This document shows, piece after piece, positions 33,331 to 42,889 of a stretch of DNA of 64,000 bases. How positions within the stretch are numbered: the stretch's first letter is position 1; the number at the start of each line of letters is the position of its first letter. A model generated the notes under the pieces. The model saw nothing but the letters and a program-made list of their open reading frames with translations. It was not told the origin of the DNA and did no database searches. Source of the stretch: Coix lacryma-jobi var. lacryma-jobi (lineage: Eukaryota; Streptophyta; Magnoliopsida; Poales; Poaceae); contig CM019822.1 of assembly GCA_009763385.1 (NCBI GenBank), positions 13,254,700-13,318,699 of the forward strand. Reading direction: 5' to 3'. A program made the position numbers and the translations under genes.

Positions 33331-34389
33331 AGCGAAGATTATTTTCTCATGTGAATGAAACTCTCAGATATTCTTTTACATCTGAAGCCTGAACATCTTT
33401 ATCAAACGAGTCTTGGACCATCTGTCAAGGCTAAAAGAAAGGTTCTCACCATCCCAGAGGCTCACTCGGCCCTTCACCAGACAATGACTACATGTAAGTA
33501 ATCCGAGCTTACCCCCTTTAAATCTGGCATTCGACTCAAGATCCATATATACATATATGTATTTTATCATATACTATTTTTATTTCAATTGATCATCAAA
33601 TATGCATGTCTTGAGAATATTCTTGACAGTAACACGTCTCTCAACTAATAAGGTAAAAATGACACCTTAACCACAATATCTACTTGTTATTCTTCTTTGG
33701 TAAGCTTATTGCATTCAAGTCGATCATTCACCTCTTGAACTACATATTATTTAAGAAAATATTCAGTACATATTTATTTATATAAACATCAGTCACTAAC
33801 CTCTTTTGGACACGTGTTGACAACATAGTGTAGCAGAAACCAAACCAACATAAGTGAGTATTTCTCATCGGTTCATTAATTCTCAGCAGTCTATATTCAC
33901 TAATATTTTCTGCCCTTATGATTTGCTTTGCCACTATTTTGATCTAACTTTTGCCTCTTGAGGCAAAAAATTTTAAAAAAATTTATCTTTGCACACAACT
34001 TGTCACCCTGATGACAAAGAAAGTGTCGCGGCTTCCGCCGCATCAAAAGCATGGCCTAAGTAACTGTAACTACTTGGCCTTAAATGCCAAATTTAAAACA
34101 TCTATCATTTTCTTAAGTTGAGACCCTTTTTGTTACTAACATGCAGATTATCATCACTGTAAGTATCTCTTGTCCCTACATGCTAACACCTTCCTCCTAG
34201 AATATATTTTCTTTGTCATATACATATTTTATCTCTTTAAACCAAATCAGTCACTTATATCAGTCAGTGGTTCAGCCTTAGTTACATATATGTCCAACAA
34301 CTATTGAGTTTGCTCCGGTCAGTACTCTCCATCAGTCAACGGTTCTCAAGAGATTTTCGAGTTGGGTCAGTTACTTCAGTAATTCTCTA

Positions 34390-34655
34390 CCAGTTAGTGG
34401 CTTTCATCCGTCGGCAACGTTTATCAGATTCTCTACTAGTCAGTGGTTTTCATCGGTCGGCAACGTTCATTAGATTCTTTACTAGTCAGTGGTTTTCATC
34501 GGTCGACAACGTTCATCAGATTCTCTACTAGTCAGTGGTTTTCATCCGTCAACAACGTTCATCAGATTCTCTACCTGTCAGTGGTTTTCATCGGTCAGCA
34601 ACGTTCAGCAGATCCTCTACCAGACAGTGGTTTTCATCAGTCAGCAACGTTTGAC
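34390..34655 (+). repeat. About 46-bp tandem repeat, six units
   Basis: Units of the form agtggttttcatcggtc-caacgttcatcagattctctac repeat with few changes. The repeated 34304-34764 frames on the plus strand come from this array. Confidence 0.8.
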
Positions 34656-35730
34656 AGTTATTGGTTTTCTACAGTTATTGGTTTTTGACAGTCAGCGACT
34701 TTTGATTAGCCAGTTGTCTTTGTCAGTCAGTAACCTTTCAAATATAATTGGTCATCATCAGTAAATAACCTTCATCATCTGTCAGTGGGATTCGTCCATC
34801 ATTGATTCTCATCAGCCTTAGTCATTATTGATCTATATCATTTTTCAATGGATTTCATCTATCAGCCTTCGTCAGTGGTTTTCAACAGCCTTTGTCACTC
34901 ATTGGCCTTTGTTATACAGCAACCTTCGTCAGTTGACAACCTTCGTCTCTCAGCAGCTTTCCAGTCAGCAGCTCAGCAGCTACTCAACCCACAAACAAAC
35001 TAACACTAACATATTTCCATCTTTTTGTAGGTTGTATTCTTTAAATCCGCTTTATTTTTTCTTCAATTTTTCATAAAATGCTTCAATCAAATTTTATCTG
35101 ACCTAATCTTCGTAGGAAACTGATCTTATTTTATGATTCAATATTGCAAGTCATATTTATACTCATGCAGGTCCTTGAATAGTACCCTCAGTTGGTTATC
35201 TAAAACTACAACCATCTAATTTGAGGACATCACTTCTTATATACATAGCTAATTTTTGTTCGAACATAACTGTCATTTTGTAGGGGGAGCATGATATGTT
35301 TACCTCTATTTAGTATTATTACGCAATACATCCATTTGTATTTTCATACACATGCGTACATTACATAAGTGCATTGCACCGCATGGCCCGGACCACCCGG
35401 AAGAAGTCCCAAAATGCACGGGCACCAGGACTCTATGCATCAATATCCTGGAAGAAGTCTCAAACCTACACGGACACCAGGTCGCAAAGCTAAGGCTTTC
35501 GTGCTAACTGCACGTATCATTTAAATGACTAACCATTTCTGCAGCAAGTGGAAAGTCGGTGTCTTTGAGTGTCGAAAGACTTGCAAGCAAGTCGATATTC
35601 GACAATGATGGGCAACCTAAGTCCCTGGAAAAATGCACCCTATCAACTCAGGAGCATTTTTCACGTGACTTCTCTGGCCTTCGACACGGGGCGTCGGCTT
35701 CTACATCAATGTTATCTTCACCAAGCTCTT

Positions 35731-35935
35731 CGGCTTGGGGGCCTTCGTCGACACCTTCGTCATCTACACCAACCTCGCCTCCGCCAAACAACATTGCAGG
35801 AGGACCTTCGTCAACACCTTCGCCAAGATCTTCGGCTTGGGGGCCTTCGTCGACACCTTCGTCATCTACACCAACCTCGCCTCCGCCAAACAACATTGCA
35901 GGAGGGCCTTCGTCGACACCTTCGGCAAATCATGA
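35731..35935 (+). repeat. About 102-bp tandem duplication
   Basis: Two copies start with cggcttgggggccttcgtcg at 35731 and 35833, followed by accaacctcgcctccgccaa and gcaggagg. The Ser/Pro-rich frame at 35559-35960 is produced by this repeat. Confidence 0.8.
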
Positions 35936-36742
35936 TGACTCGCCTCCGCCAACACGATGAAGCATCTTCGGTAGGAGGGGCTTCAGCATCGTCCTTGAGG
36001 GGCTACATCAACCCTATCGGCACCAAGGTCTACCACACCTTCGTCAACCACTTCGACTCAAGGGGTCGATGGCTTGGCCCTGAAGACCTGCTTCAACTAC
36101 TACAACTACTTCGCCTACATCAAGCGTAGCTGAGGACCCGACTATGAGCACCAACCAAGAGAGGCTAGGGGAGCACATTGAAGGACCAACTACTCCAAGG
36201 CATGAAGTCTAGATTTTTGCCCGGCGCTCGTGAGTGGAAGCCTTCGGCCGTGACTACTTCGACTACATCGACTACGACGACTACGTGCCTTGGAAGAGAA
36301 GACAGGCGAAGGCCTCGGTAGCGAAGACCTGCGTGCCAAGAGGACACTAGAGGCGAAGGCGTCAGAGATGAAGACCCCCACATTGAGGAAGTCTAGGAGG
36401 CAAAGATCTGTGCATCGGCTAAGCAGATGAATCGTCTCATAGAAGCAGCACGAAGGAACCAAGGCTCAAAGGTGGAGACATCAGGAAGATCGACGGAAAA
36501 AATGCTTTAGAGCACAAGCCTAGGAGTTAGAACATGTATATGATAGAGTCGTGCGCGTGCTCTTTTCTCCATGCCCTTTTTTCCCACTGGGTTTTTGGGA
36601 TGGAGTTTTTAGTGAGGCGCGCACGTGTCGGTTGCGAAGGGCGATCCTCACAATCGGGTTTTGAGTTGTATTGTGCCTCTTCATGTTTGAGCAACTAATA
36701 GGTCATGTAGAGCCAGCCATGATCTAGTAGTTGAGGGGCTAC

Positions 36743-36906
36743 TGTTGGGGGAAGCCCATATGATATATGAGTCAAATCCCCCCGAAGAGGCCCAACAGAT
36801 GTTACGTGTATAACAGAGGACAGTGAAAGCAAGAGGGGGGCTCGGTCTCTCTCAATTGAATCAGAACCCTAATCCACACACCTGTTCGGAGCCGTCTTCT
36901 CCAACA
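36743..36906 (+). repeat. 3' short LTR (164 bp)
   Basis: It starts TGTTGGGGGAAGCCC after the purine-rich ttgaggggctac and ends CTTCTCCAACA, followed by TSD AATAG at 36907-36911. It is in inverted orientation to the LTR at 2409. Confidence 0.85.
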
Positions 36907-36911
36907 AATAG

Positions 36912-37253
36912 AAAGGAACAAATATAAATATTTAGGTATTTAACATTCATGTCTTATTTTGTGTTAATGACCTTGTTTGCTAAAGGTTATGATCAGTCAA
37001 AGTTGGTCAATGTTTTTCTATCACAACAAAACAACAACAACCGCTATAAATCATGTCAAACAATCCTAATGTATTTTTTTCCCGTTACAGCGTACGGGCA
37101 TATGTACTATGAAATTAAATTTGAAATGGATCTACTTAAATCACTTTTATTTTTTTAAACTAAACCCAAAAGAGTTTATTTATAGTTAGAGTTTAAAAAT
37201 TTAAACTTTGGATTAAACTTAACCTAAAAGATTTTTAAAGTCTCTTTCTTCCC
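36912..37253 (+). other. Right-hand remainder of the Helitron body
   Basis: AT-rich DNA with no gene. It includes a degenerate Helitron-like hairpin at 37081-37106. Confidence 0.6.
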
Positions 37254-37282
37254 CCGTTGCAACGCACGGGCATTTGTCCTAG
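37254..37282 (+). repeat. Helitron 3' terminal hairpin and CTAG end
   Basis: The sequence cccgttgcaacgcacggg can form a GC-rich stem. It is followed by a short spacer and CTAG, then host T. A second, degenerate copy (cccgttacagcgtacggg, then catatgtacta) lies at 37081-37106, suggesting an older Helitron end inside this one. Confidence 0.75.
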
Positions 37283-37460
37283 TAAAAAGAAAAAAATACA
37301 TAACCACTCTACTATAGCAAAACTGTCGTCTAAAACCGCCTGAGTGGTTTATTTGACCAGTTTTTGAAAGTTCCCAGGGATAAAATATCTGGCTTTATAG
37401 TTTAGGGGTGAAGTGGTCAACGTCAATAGTTGAGGGGTTAGACTTTTTCGTATATACATA
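37283..37460 (-). repeat. Right terminal inverted repeat of the foldback element
   Basis: This is the reverse complement of the left TIR. It begins exactly where the Helitron ends, and taaaaagaaaaaaatac rejoins gattcagccaaaataaa (up to 842). Together they restore a continuous match to the left arm. The flanking TAATGAGT follows at 37461. Confidence 0.8.
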
Positions 37461-37468
37461 TAATGAGT

Positions 37469-37945
37469 TCGAGGCTTCGAGCGCGTAGGCACGCCATGGT
37501 CGGTCGGTCGAGCTTACTCCGAAACTTCCATGGCTTTACGTGTGCGACTCGTTGGCTAATAAGCTGCCTGTGGTTCGCAATCGCCAGCGCAGGCCAGCAA
37601 TGCACACATTCACAAAACTACGAGGTTATGGGTAATTTCTTTACTGTTGCCTGACAGAAAATTTTAGCGTTAGCCGGCATAATAAATTGTCAGACATAAT
37701 AAAATTGTCAGAACTACAAGGTTATTAGTTTTCCCTCTAGTCTTACTGCTGCCAATAAGGATAGTTCTAAACTTTTTGGGGTTTCGGTAATTCCTAATTT
37801 GTCAATCACCTTCAAGGAAATAAATACTTTTCTGTCAGGTATGAAACAATTGAATTTGAGCAATGATTTTTATTCATAATTATCATCATGTTACTCAAAA
37901 AATAAATAAACTAACACTTATCTCCACCAACAAATTGGTCCTTTA
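37469..37945. other. Unassigned DNA next to the nest, with a promoter-like module
   Basis: No gene is seen. The stretch 37518-37555 (gaaacttccatggc... TTACGTGTGCGACTCG) matches 39717-39760, upstream of a peptide gene, apart from an ~8-bp indel. The rest is AT-rich. Confidence 0.5.
37536..37551 (-). promoter_or_regulatory. Copy of the 16-bp TTACGTGTGCGACTCG motif
   Basis: Identical to 39744-39759 and 59738-59753. The TTACGTGT core fits the NAC factor binding consensus (CACG/ACGT core). There is no downstream minus-strand gene because the transposon nest starts at once to the left. Confidence 0.5.
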
Positions 37946-37947
37946 TA

Positions 37948-38875
37948 CTCTTTCCGTCCAACAAAACCAATTCTCGCTTTATCGAGGAGTTAAATATTTC
38001 GAACTTTGACCGAAATTATACAAAAAGTACTAACATTTTTTATACAAAAATATATACCATTAGATTAGTAATAAAATATATTTTCATAATAATTTTATTT
38101 AATGACATAAATACTATACATTTTATTATAATCTTGGTGTTGTTTCAGGGCCGAAACCCTGAAACAGTCGGTTGACGCATGAGCAAACGCGCGAGGCGAA
38201 TACGAAAGTAGACGGCGGGCGTTAAGGTAAAGTGAACAGTGCTCTCCTCCCCCCTCCCCCCCCCCCCCCTCAACTGAGAGGCCGAGGGTTTTTATATTAA
38301 GCCGAATCAGTTCATAAGTACAAGAATGCCCTCTCAACCACTCTGTTACAATTACAAAGATGCCCTTTTCAACTACTTCACCGCTCCTGCCGCCCCCTCC
38401 GGCCTGAGGGGCACCATCGTGACCTCGTCCTTCGGTGGGCCCGGAGTCCCCTGACCCCTTCCTCTGACTTGCGGGCCCGCTCCCCTTGACTGAAGTATCC
38501 GACAACCTGCGAAAACCTTCAAGACCAAGGCATGAACGGCGAAAGTGCCAGGCCACTTTCGCACGAAAGCTGCCTGTGTCGCCTTTGGCCTCTTTCGAGC
38601 GAAAGCACGGTCCGGCAGGCTCACTCGCCTGATGGTGTGCTTTCGCGCGAAAGCTACTTTAAGTCATGGGCCCTGGCCATCTCTGGCCTCTTCCGAGCGA
38701 AAGCTCGGCCCGTTTGACTTACTCGCCCGACGGTGTACTTTCGCGCGAAAGTCTTTTCGACCTGCGGGCCGGAGGCGCCTCCAGCATGGGTACCAGCCCA
38801 ACACTTGGTCCAACTTGAATCAATTTGACTGGTACGGATCTTATAATTGCATGTTTTTATTATGGACGGAGGGAG
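37948..38875. mobile_element. Stowaway-type MITE with an internal insertion
   Basis: Ends CTCTTTCCGTCC and GGACGGAGGGAG are inverted repeats, each next to a TA duplication (37946-37947 and 38876-38877). Typical Stowaway elements are 70-350 bp. Here about 750 bp from roughly 38100 to 38850 look inserted, including the CpG-rich block with TTTCGCGCGAAA palindromes. The nature of that insert is not clear. Confidence 0.7.
38545..38760. repeat. Five CTTTCG-N-CGAAAG palindromes
   Basis: The motifs ctttcgcacgaaag, ctttcgagcgaaag, ctttcgcgcgaaag, cttccgagcgaaag and ctttcgcgcgaaag are spaced about 40-60 bp apart. The ORFs 38373-38624 and 38532-38898 span them and match no family. Confidence 0.7.
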
Positions 38876-39079
38876 TAATTTATAAATTGGTAAAATAAAC
38901 TAACACACATATATTGAATTACAAAAAAAACTTAAAAATAGGAATACCTAAGTCCTAGCTCTACCAATACATGTTTAAATTATACAGTAAGAGATCGATA
39001 AAATCAAAGAACCATGCTTTACGCGCGTACTCAAACCCAACATATAGCAGACACCTCTCGACCTAGGTTTAGTGGAGTA

Positions 39080-39448
39080 CTAGCTCCCAAGAGGCATGTA
39101 CGTATATGGTCCGTATCCGCGCATCTCTACGGGCATCCAATGTGAGGATCGCTGCTTACACACGAATGGCCTGCTCCTGATTTTTGCTCCCCCAGGACAG
39201 CAGCAGCAGCCTCTGCAGGCCTCGCCAATGCGACGACGACCTCGTCGGCGGTGGCGGTGCCGGCGCCGCATCATTGTTGGTGGAGATGCGCCGCCGGAGT
39301 TGGCCGGCTGCTGTGCTCCCGGCAACGCCCGCGCCGCTGCCGCACGGGTGGCCAAGGCCGACGTGACCACGAGAACCAACAGCATGGCCGCCATAACCTG
39401 CTTTCTCATCATCGTGGACGTGGAGGAGGTGGTACACGACATCATCAT
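39080..39448 (-). CDS. Putative small secreted Cys-containing protein
   Basis: This 122-residue frame starts at 39448; starts at M13/M14 or M19 are equally possible. A strong signal peptide core (MRKQVMAAMLLVLVVTSALA) ends in a small-residue cleavage region (AAAARA). A Gly/Pro-rich and then very Arg/His-rich stretch follows, then CRGCCCC, and a C-terminus RGYGPYTYMPLGS. The frame is supported by the signal peptide, a TATA box at 39610-39619 and the shared TTACGTGTG motif at 39744. Another frame over the same DNA ends in SCVSSDPHIGCP and a stop, resembling the two paralogues at 49.4 and 56.6 kb, so a frameshift is possible. Function unknown. Confidence 0.45.
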   Translation of the reverse strand: MMMSCTTSSTSTMMRKQVMAAMLLVLVVTSALATRAAAARALPGAQQPANSGGASPPTMMRRRHRHRRRGRRRIGEACRGCCCCPGGAKIRSRPFVCKQRSSHWMPVEMRGYGPYTYMPLGS

Positions 39449-39609
39449 TTAATTACTAGTACGTAGTAGTTGCTCACACACTTCACAGTTTCTCTCCTTC
39501 GATCTAGGCTTCGGCGCAACCTAGCTAGCTTTACGATTTCTTTGGGAGTGTATACGAATTTGGCTAGCTCGTAGGATGCTGTAATAACCAGGGTACGCGA
39601 TCGATCACT

Positions 39610-39619
39610 CTATATATAG
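39610..39619 (-). promoter_or_regulatory. TATA box of the gene at 39080-39448
   Basis: ctatatatag lies 162-171 bp upstream of the ATG at 39448 on the minus strand. That leaves a 5' leader of about 130 bases. Confidence 0.5.
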
Positions 39620-39743
39620 TATTTATAAGGTAGCAGGGATATAATGGGATGTCGAGACAAGCTCTTCCTGAATGCAGCATGCATGTCATATACTAGTATC
39701 AAGGTCGGGCTGTCACACTGAAACTTCCATATGGCTTCACCTC

Positions 39744-39759
39744 TTACGTGTGCGACTCG
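39744..39759 (-). promoter_or_regulatory. Shared TTACGTGTGCGACTCG promoter motif
   Basis: It lies about 125 bp beyond the TATA box. The same TTACGTGTG occurs upstream of the genes at 49351 and 56580. Read in the gene's direction the core is CACACGTAA, compatible with NAC or bZIP-type ACGT binding. Confidence 0.55.
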
Positions 39760-39774
39760 CAGGTTAAGGGCATA

Positions 39775-39993
39775 CTTAGATCCTAAATATTTACAAGATT
39801 CTCCATCACATCGAATCTTTAGACGCATGCATAAAATGTTAAATGTAGGTTAAAAAAATAACTAATTGCACAGTTTGTTTGTAAATGTCGAGACGAATCT
39901 TTTGAGACTAGTTGGTCCATATTTGGACAAAGTTTGTCAAATAACAACGAAAGTGTTACAGGAACTTTACACCCAAAATTCTTCCAACTAAAC
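39775..39993. mobile_element. Tourist-like MITE
   Basis: It begins GGGCATACTTAGATCC and ends AACTAAACGCACCC, flanked by TAA on both sides. The internal phrases tgtaggttaaaaaaataacta and tttggacaaagtttgtcaaa also occur in the MITE at 60440. Three-bp TNA duplications and these ends fit PIF/Harbinger-derived MITEs. Confidence 0.65.
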
Positions 39994-41133
39994 GCACCCT
40001 AAGCTGACTAATTCTCGTGAAGCAAGCTAGAAAATGCACACGTATATAAGTCAACGCTCTGTGCGCCGACGTCACGAGTCACGAGTGTGTGTGGTTTTAA
40101 CTAGCATTGCGAGCAAAAGATGTCGGTCGATCGGTCAGGCGATCCGTTCTTAATTACGAATTTGCGACAAATTAATTCCAAAACTAGACGCCCCAATTCG
40201 TCATTTGTGATGACGATGTGTCGCTCTTTCGCCTTTCGGTGTTGGGCTGTTCACTGTTGGCGTCGTCGTCGTCTTTGCATGCGTTGCCGTGAGCAATGTG
40301 TCTATCCCACCAGCAAGAAGTTACGGTAGGGCAGTTTCCCTGCACCGGGCATGGAAGACGCAGTGGAAGGTGCCGGGAATACTGCTGCCTTGTTCCAAGC
40401 CGCCGGAGATCTCGAGAATAAACTCATCGATCGATCGATCGATCGATCGAGAAATTGGAAATAATGACAGTGATTATTTAATTTGGCATTTTTACTAACT
40501 AATTGCCTTGTGATCACGGTGTACGGAGGATCGGAGTGATGTGCGCTGATTTGATGTTCTCCTAACGTTCAAAAGGAGAAACGGTTTTGCTTTCGATGAG
40601 AAGGAGAGAAAGAAAACACAGAAATTTCCAAGAACGCACAATTAGTAGTACACGTATGAACCGCCTGATCCATGACAAAACTGTTTCTCTGTTGAAAATG
40701 CGGCGCTTAATAAAGAAGCAAATAAATTATGGACGCTCTATAGTTGGTGAGATCAGAGCTGAGGTGAAAGTCGAAACAAGTACAGTACCTTTTTGGCTTT
40801 TTCTCAATTCAACTTTGATGCCCCTTATATATTTCTGGAATCAGGACTAATATTTAATTTGCTGGTGGGCAGACAGTTTCATTCAAAAAAGCTCTTTTCT
40901 TTAGTTTTGAATTAGAATATCTTTCAGGCCGGTGCATATACCTTTTTCCTTTTGTTTACGAGAGATCAGCAACCTGATGAAGTCACGAAGCATTTGCATA
41001 AATATGTGCACTTGCGTAGTACGTAGTAGCCCAGTCAAAATTTCCTATTCTAGTCCAAGTCTAACTGAGAGGGTCGGTCTCGAAGGGAAAAGGACTCTGT
41101 CCATCCGTCACTACTTTAATTGTTAGTTTCACA
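39994..41133. other. Unassigned intergenic DNA
   Basis: I see no supported gene. It contains a (gatc)n microsatellite at about 40427-40452 and AT-rich sequence. Short frames at 40120-40850 have no recognisable features. Confidence 0.5.
40427..40452 (+). repeat. (ATCG)n microsatellite
   Basis: Six to seven perfect repeats of the tetranucleotide. Confidence 0.9.
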
Positions 41134-42889
41134 CTAGCAGATGTCCGTGCGTTGCTACGGAAGCTTTAAATTTTCAATGCAACAAGATATGATAATCAAT
41201 TGATAAATAATAGAGCCTCCCTATCTCAGAAGTGGAGAATTCAACAACCAAAAACAAAAGGTTACATAATTATTGTCGAATCAAGATGATTTGTAGATCA
41301 AACATGATCTAATAAAGAGAGATGATGATAATATAGATTTCAATTTCTAGTTTTTTGCTTTGCTCTAGCTCAACTAATTTCTAATTTCATCGTATCATGC
41401 GACGTGATGGGGGCGGCTGCCGAGCAGCAGCGGCAGTCTGGTCTGGGAGTCTGGGAGTCGCCGCGGAGAAAGGTGGGGCGGCGGCGCCTTGTGGAGGGGC
41501 GGGGTTGGCGGTGCCGCCTTTGTACTCACGGTGCTGGATGATAGACTGGAATCACGGGGAGAGATTTTGAAATAGCACACCGGCCACCGGGAGTTGGGGC
41601 ACTGCCAAAACGGTCTTGCCGATTCTAGTTTTCTCTTTTTAGAGTAGTGATTTGGCACATCGTGTATAGTATTGTGCTCATCGTGCAAATGGTTATGTTA
41701 CCAAATACCAACTTACCATTGATTGCCATTATATGATCATTTATATACTCAAGCCATCTTTGAATTCATGTACAGTGCAACGTAACTCATCTCTGCACAT
41801 TTCTAAACCTTTTCTAATACACTTAAGAGGATATATATAGCAAAATATTTTAAAGGAGACAAGAAATTGTCAAACATTCACGGCTTCTATAGGCTAGCTA
41901 TCAGCATGCACGGGGCCATCAGAACTATATTCATCATTTATGCTTTAGTACCCTGTACCATCTCATGTTCAAAAGACGTTCAATAACAGAGTCACAAAGC
42001 TTGTAGTAATGGACAACCAATATTCAAAGCAAAAATCCTCAGACCATGCGAGTTAGAGGAATCTAAAAGTTTTAGCAACGATGAAGTAACTCAAAATCGA
42101 TCAAATATACTATCGATATTTTCATGTTTGGAGTTGAATACTCTGAATTTTTAAATAAGTAAAAAAATCAGCATATTTTGCACAGATCATTTCCTTTGAT
42201 CCATCGTTTATTTTAAAGCATAGATCATTTTGTCAATTAAATACATAAGTGAAATCATCGATTTTATTTAATTTCAATGGAATAGTTAAGCATATTTTGC
42301 AAACCACCCAACCACTCACATGACGTCCCAAAAACTGACTATAAATGAAACAATCCCTCCACTGTATTGTGTGAACTCTTATTTTCACTGTTTATATCCG
42401 AAAAAGAGACAGATACACATTAACGCTTAAGAATTACCCAACACATAAAAACACTCTTTGTGGTAATAGTCTACATGCTTCTCATTTTATCCTAACCCTT
42501 TTTGTTACGAAGGTTAGTGTATAAGCATTTGATAGTGTCATTTGTGCTTGGCCGAATCCTACTATAACATGCTTGCTTTTTAACTAAATTATATCATTTG
42601 CTTGATCAAATTCTACTGCAGCACTCAATCAGTACTGGAGCGAGATGTAGTGGACGGGCGGTGGTGCTATGGTGTTGAGGAGCGCCGTGGATAGAGCACC
42701 CCTGATTGGAGGAGTGTGGTGAAGGTTTGTGGGAGTGGTGTGGTGGGGTGCATGGTCATTGGTTGCAGCCTCGCGGGCGGAGCAAAGGAGTCAGGGGGCG
42801 AAGGAGTCCTTGTGCGTTGGCCGCGAGCGGGGCGAAGGGAGTCCTTGTGCGTTGCCATCACCTAGAGAAAGGAAGCTCTAGGGTGGCGA
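41134..42889 (-). mobile_element. Helitron-like region, minus strand, 5' end undefined
   Basis: On the minus strand a hairpin tccgtagcaacgcacgga is followed by catctg and CTAG (41134-41137) and then T. This is a typical Helitron 3' end. The 5' end to the right could not be fixed. The region holds GC-rich patches (41400-41560 and 42650-42880) and AT-rich DNA; frames at 41395-41688 and 42667-42966 are unrecognised. The right boundary is therefore only a guess. Confidence 0.4.

Larger units (their letters stand above)
33331..36125 (+). other. Non-coding internal region of the short-LTR element
   Basis: No protein is recognised. It is AT-rich to about 35300, then mixed. It holds two tandem repeats (34390-34655 and 35731-35935) and a purine-rich gtagggggagcatgatatg at about 35280. 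Related phrases with gaagaagtc...gcacgggcaccagg occur twice at about 35400-35480. Confidence 0.6.
2409..36906. mobile_element. Inverted-composite short-LTR retroelement (level 2)
   Basis: The left boundary is a minus-oriented LTR starting TGTTGGAGAAG and the right boundary is a plus-oriented LTR ending CTTCTCCAACA. A 5-bp duplication AATAG flanks the whole (2404-2408 and 36907-36911). Inside are an inverted copy of the element's 3' end (27844-28582) and a plus-strand core with its own 5' LTR and primer-binding site (28583-36906). It contains no gag or pol, so it needs enzymes from another retrotransposon. The shared TSD implies that the inverted arrangement integrated as one unit. Confidence 0.8.
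28583..36906 (+). mobile_element. Short-LTR retroelement core carrying captured host gene fragments
   Basis: It has a 5' LTR, PBS, an internal region without gag or pol, a purine-rich end (ttgaggggctac) and a 3' LTR at 36743-36906. After removing two later solo LTRs the core is about 6.0 kb. The internal region holds sense-strand pieces of a WRKY IId gene, a RAF1-like gene, an NPR1-like gene and an At1g16860-like gene. This resembles maize Bs1, a known gene-transducing retroelement, in principle. No captured piece is complete. Confidence 0.75.
843..37282 (+). mobile_element. Non-autonomous Helitron (about 1.9 kb without the nest)
   Basis: The 5' end TCTATACCTGATAATAAAG follows host A842. The 3' end has a palindromic stem around cccgttgcaacgcacggg and finishes in CTAG (37279-37282) before host T37283. 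Insertion between A and T, a 5' TC, a terminal hairpin and a 3' CTRR are the standard Helitron features. Removing it rejoins the foldback arm without a target duplication, which independently proves the boundaries. The body (884-1310 GC-mixed, the rest AT-rich) has no Rep/helicase. Open frames at 884-1306 are not recognisable proteins. Confidence 0.8.
43..37460. mobile_element. Foldback / MULE-like element with very long TIRs, host of the whole nest
   Basis: The left arm runs 43 to about 534. The right arm is 540-842 plus 37283-37460, split by a Helitron. The arms are inverted copies of each other for roughly 490 bp: for example ggctgaatcttta at 234 is mirrored at 824-836, and gcggttttaga near 171 is mirrored near 37340. 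An 8-bp direct repeat TAATGAGT flanks the element (35-42 and 37461-37468). Without the nested DNA it would be about 980 bp. Long TIRs enclosing AT-rich DNA without a transposase are typical of non-autonomous Mutator-like or foldback elements. Eight bp would also fit hAT, so the superfamily is inferred. Confidence 0.75.

Noticed and set aside
34304..34764. Repeat-containing proteins of 75-91 aa
   Set aside because: The three frames are shifted readings of the same 46-bp tandem repeat.
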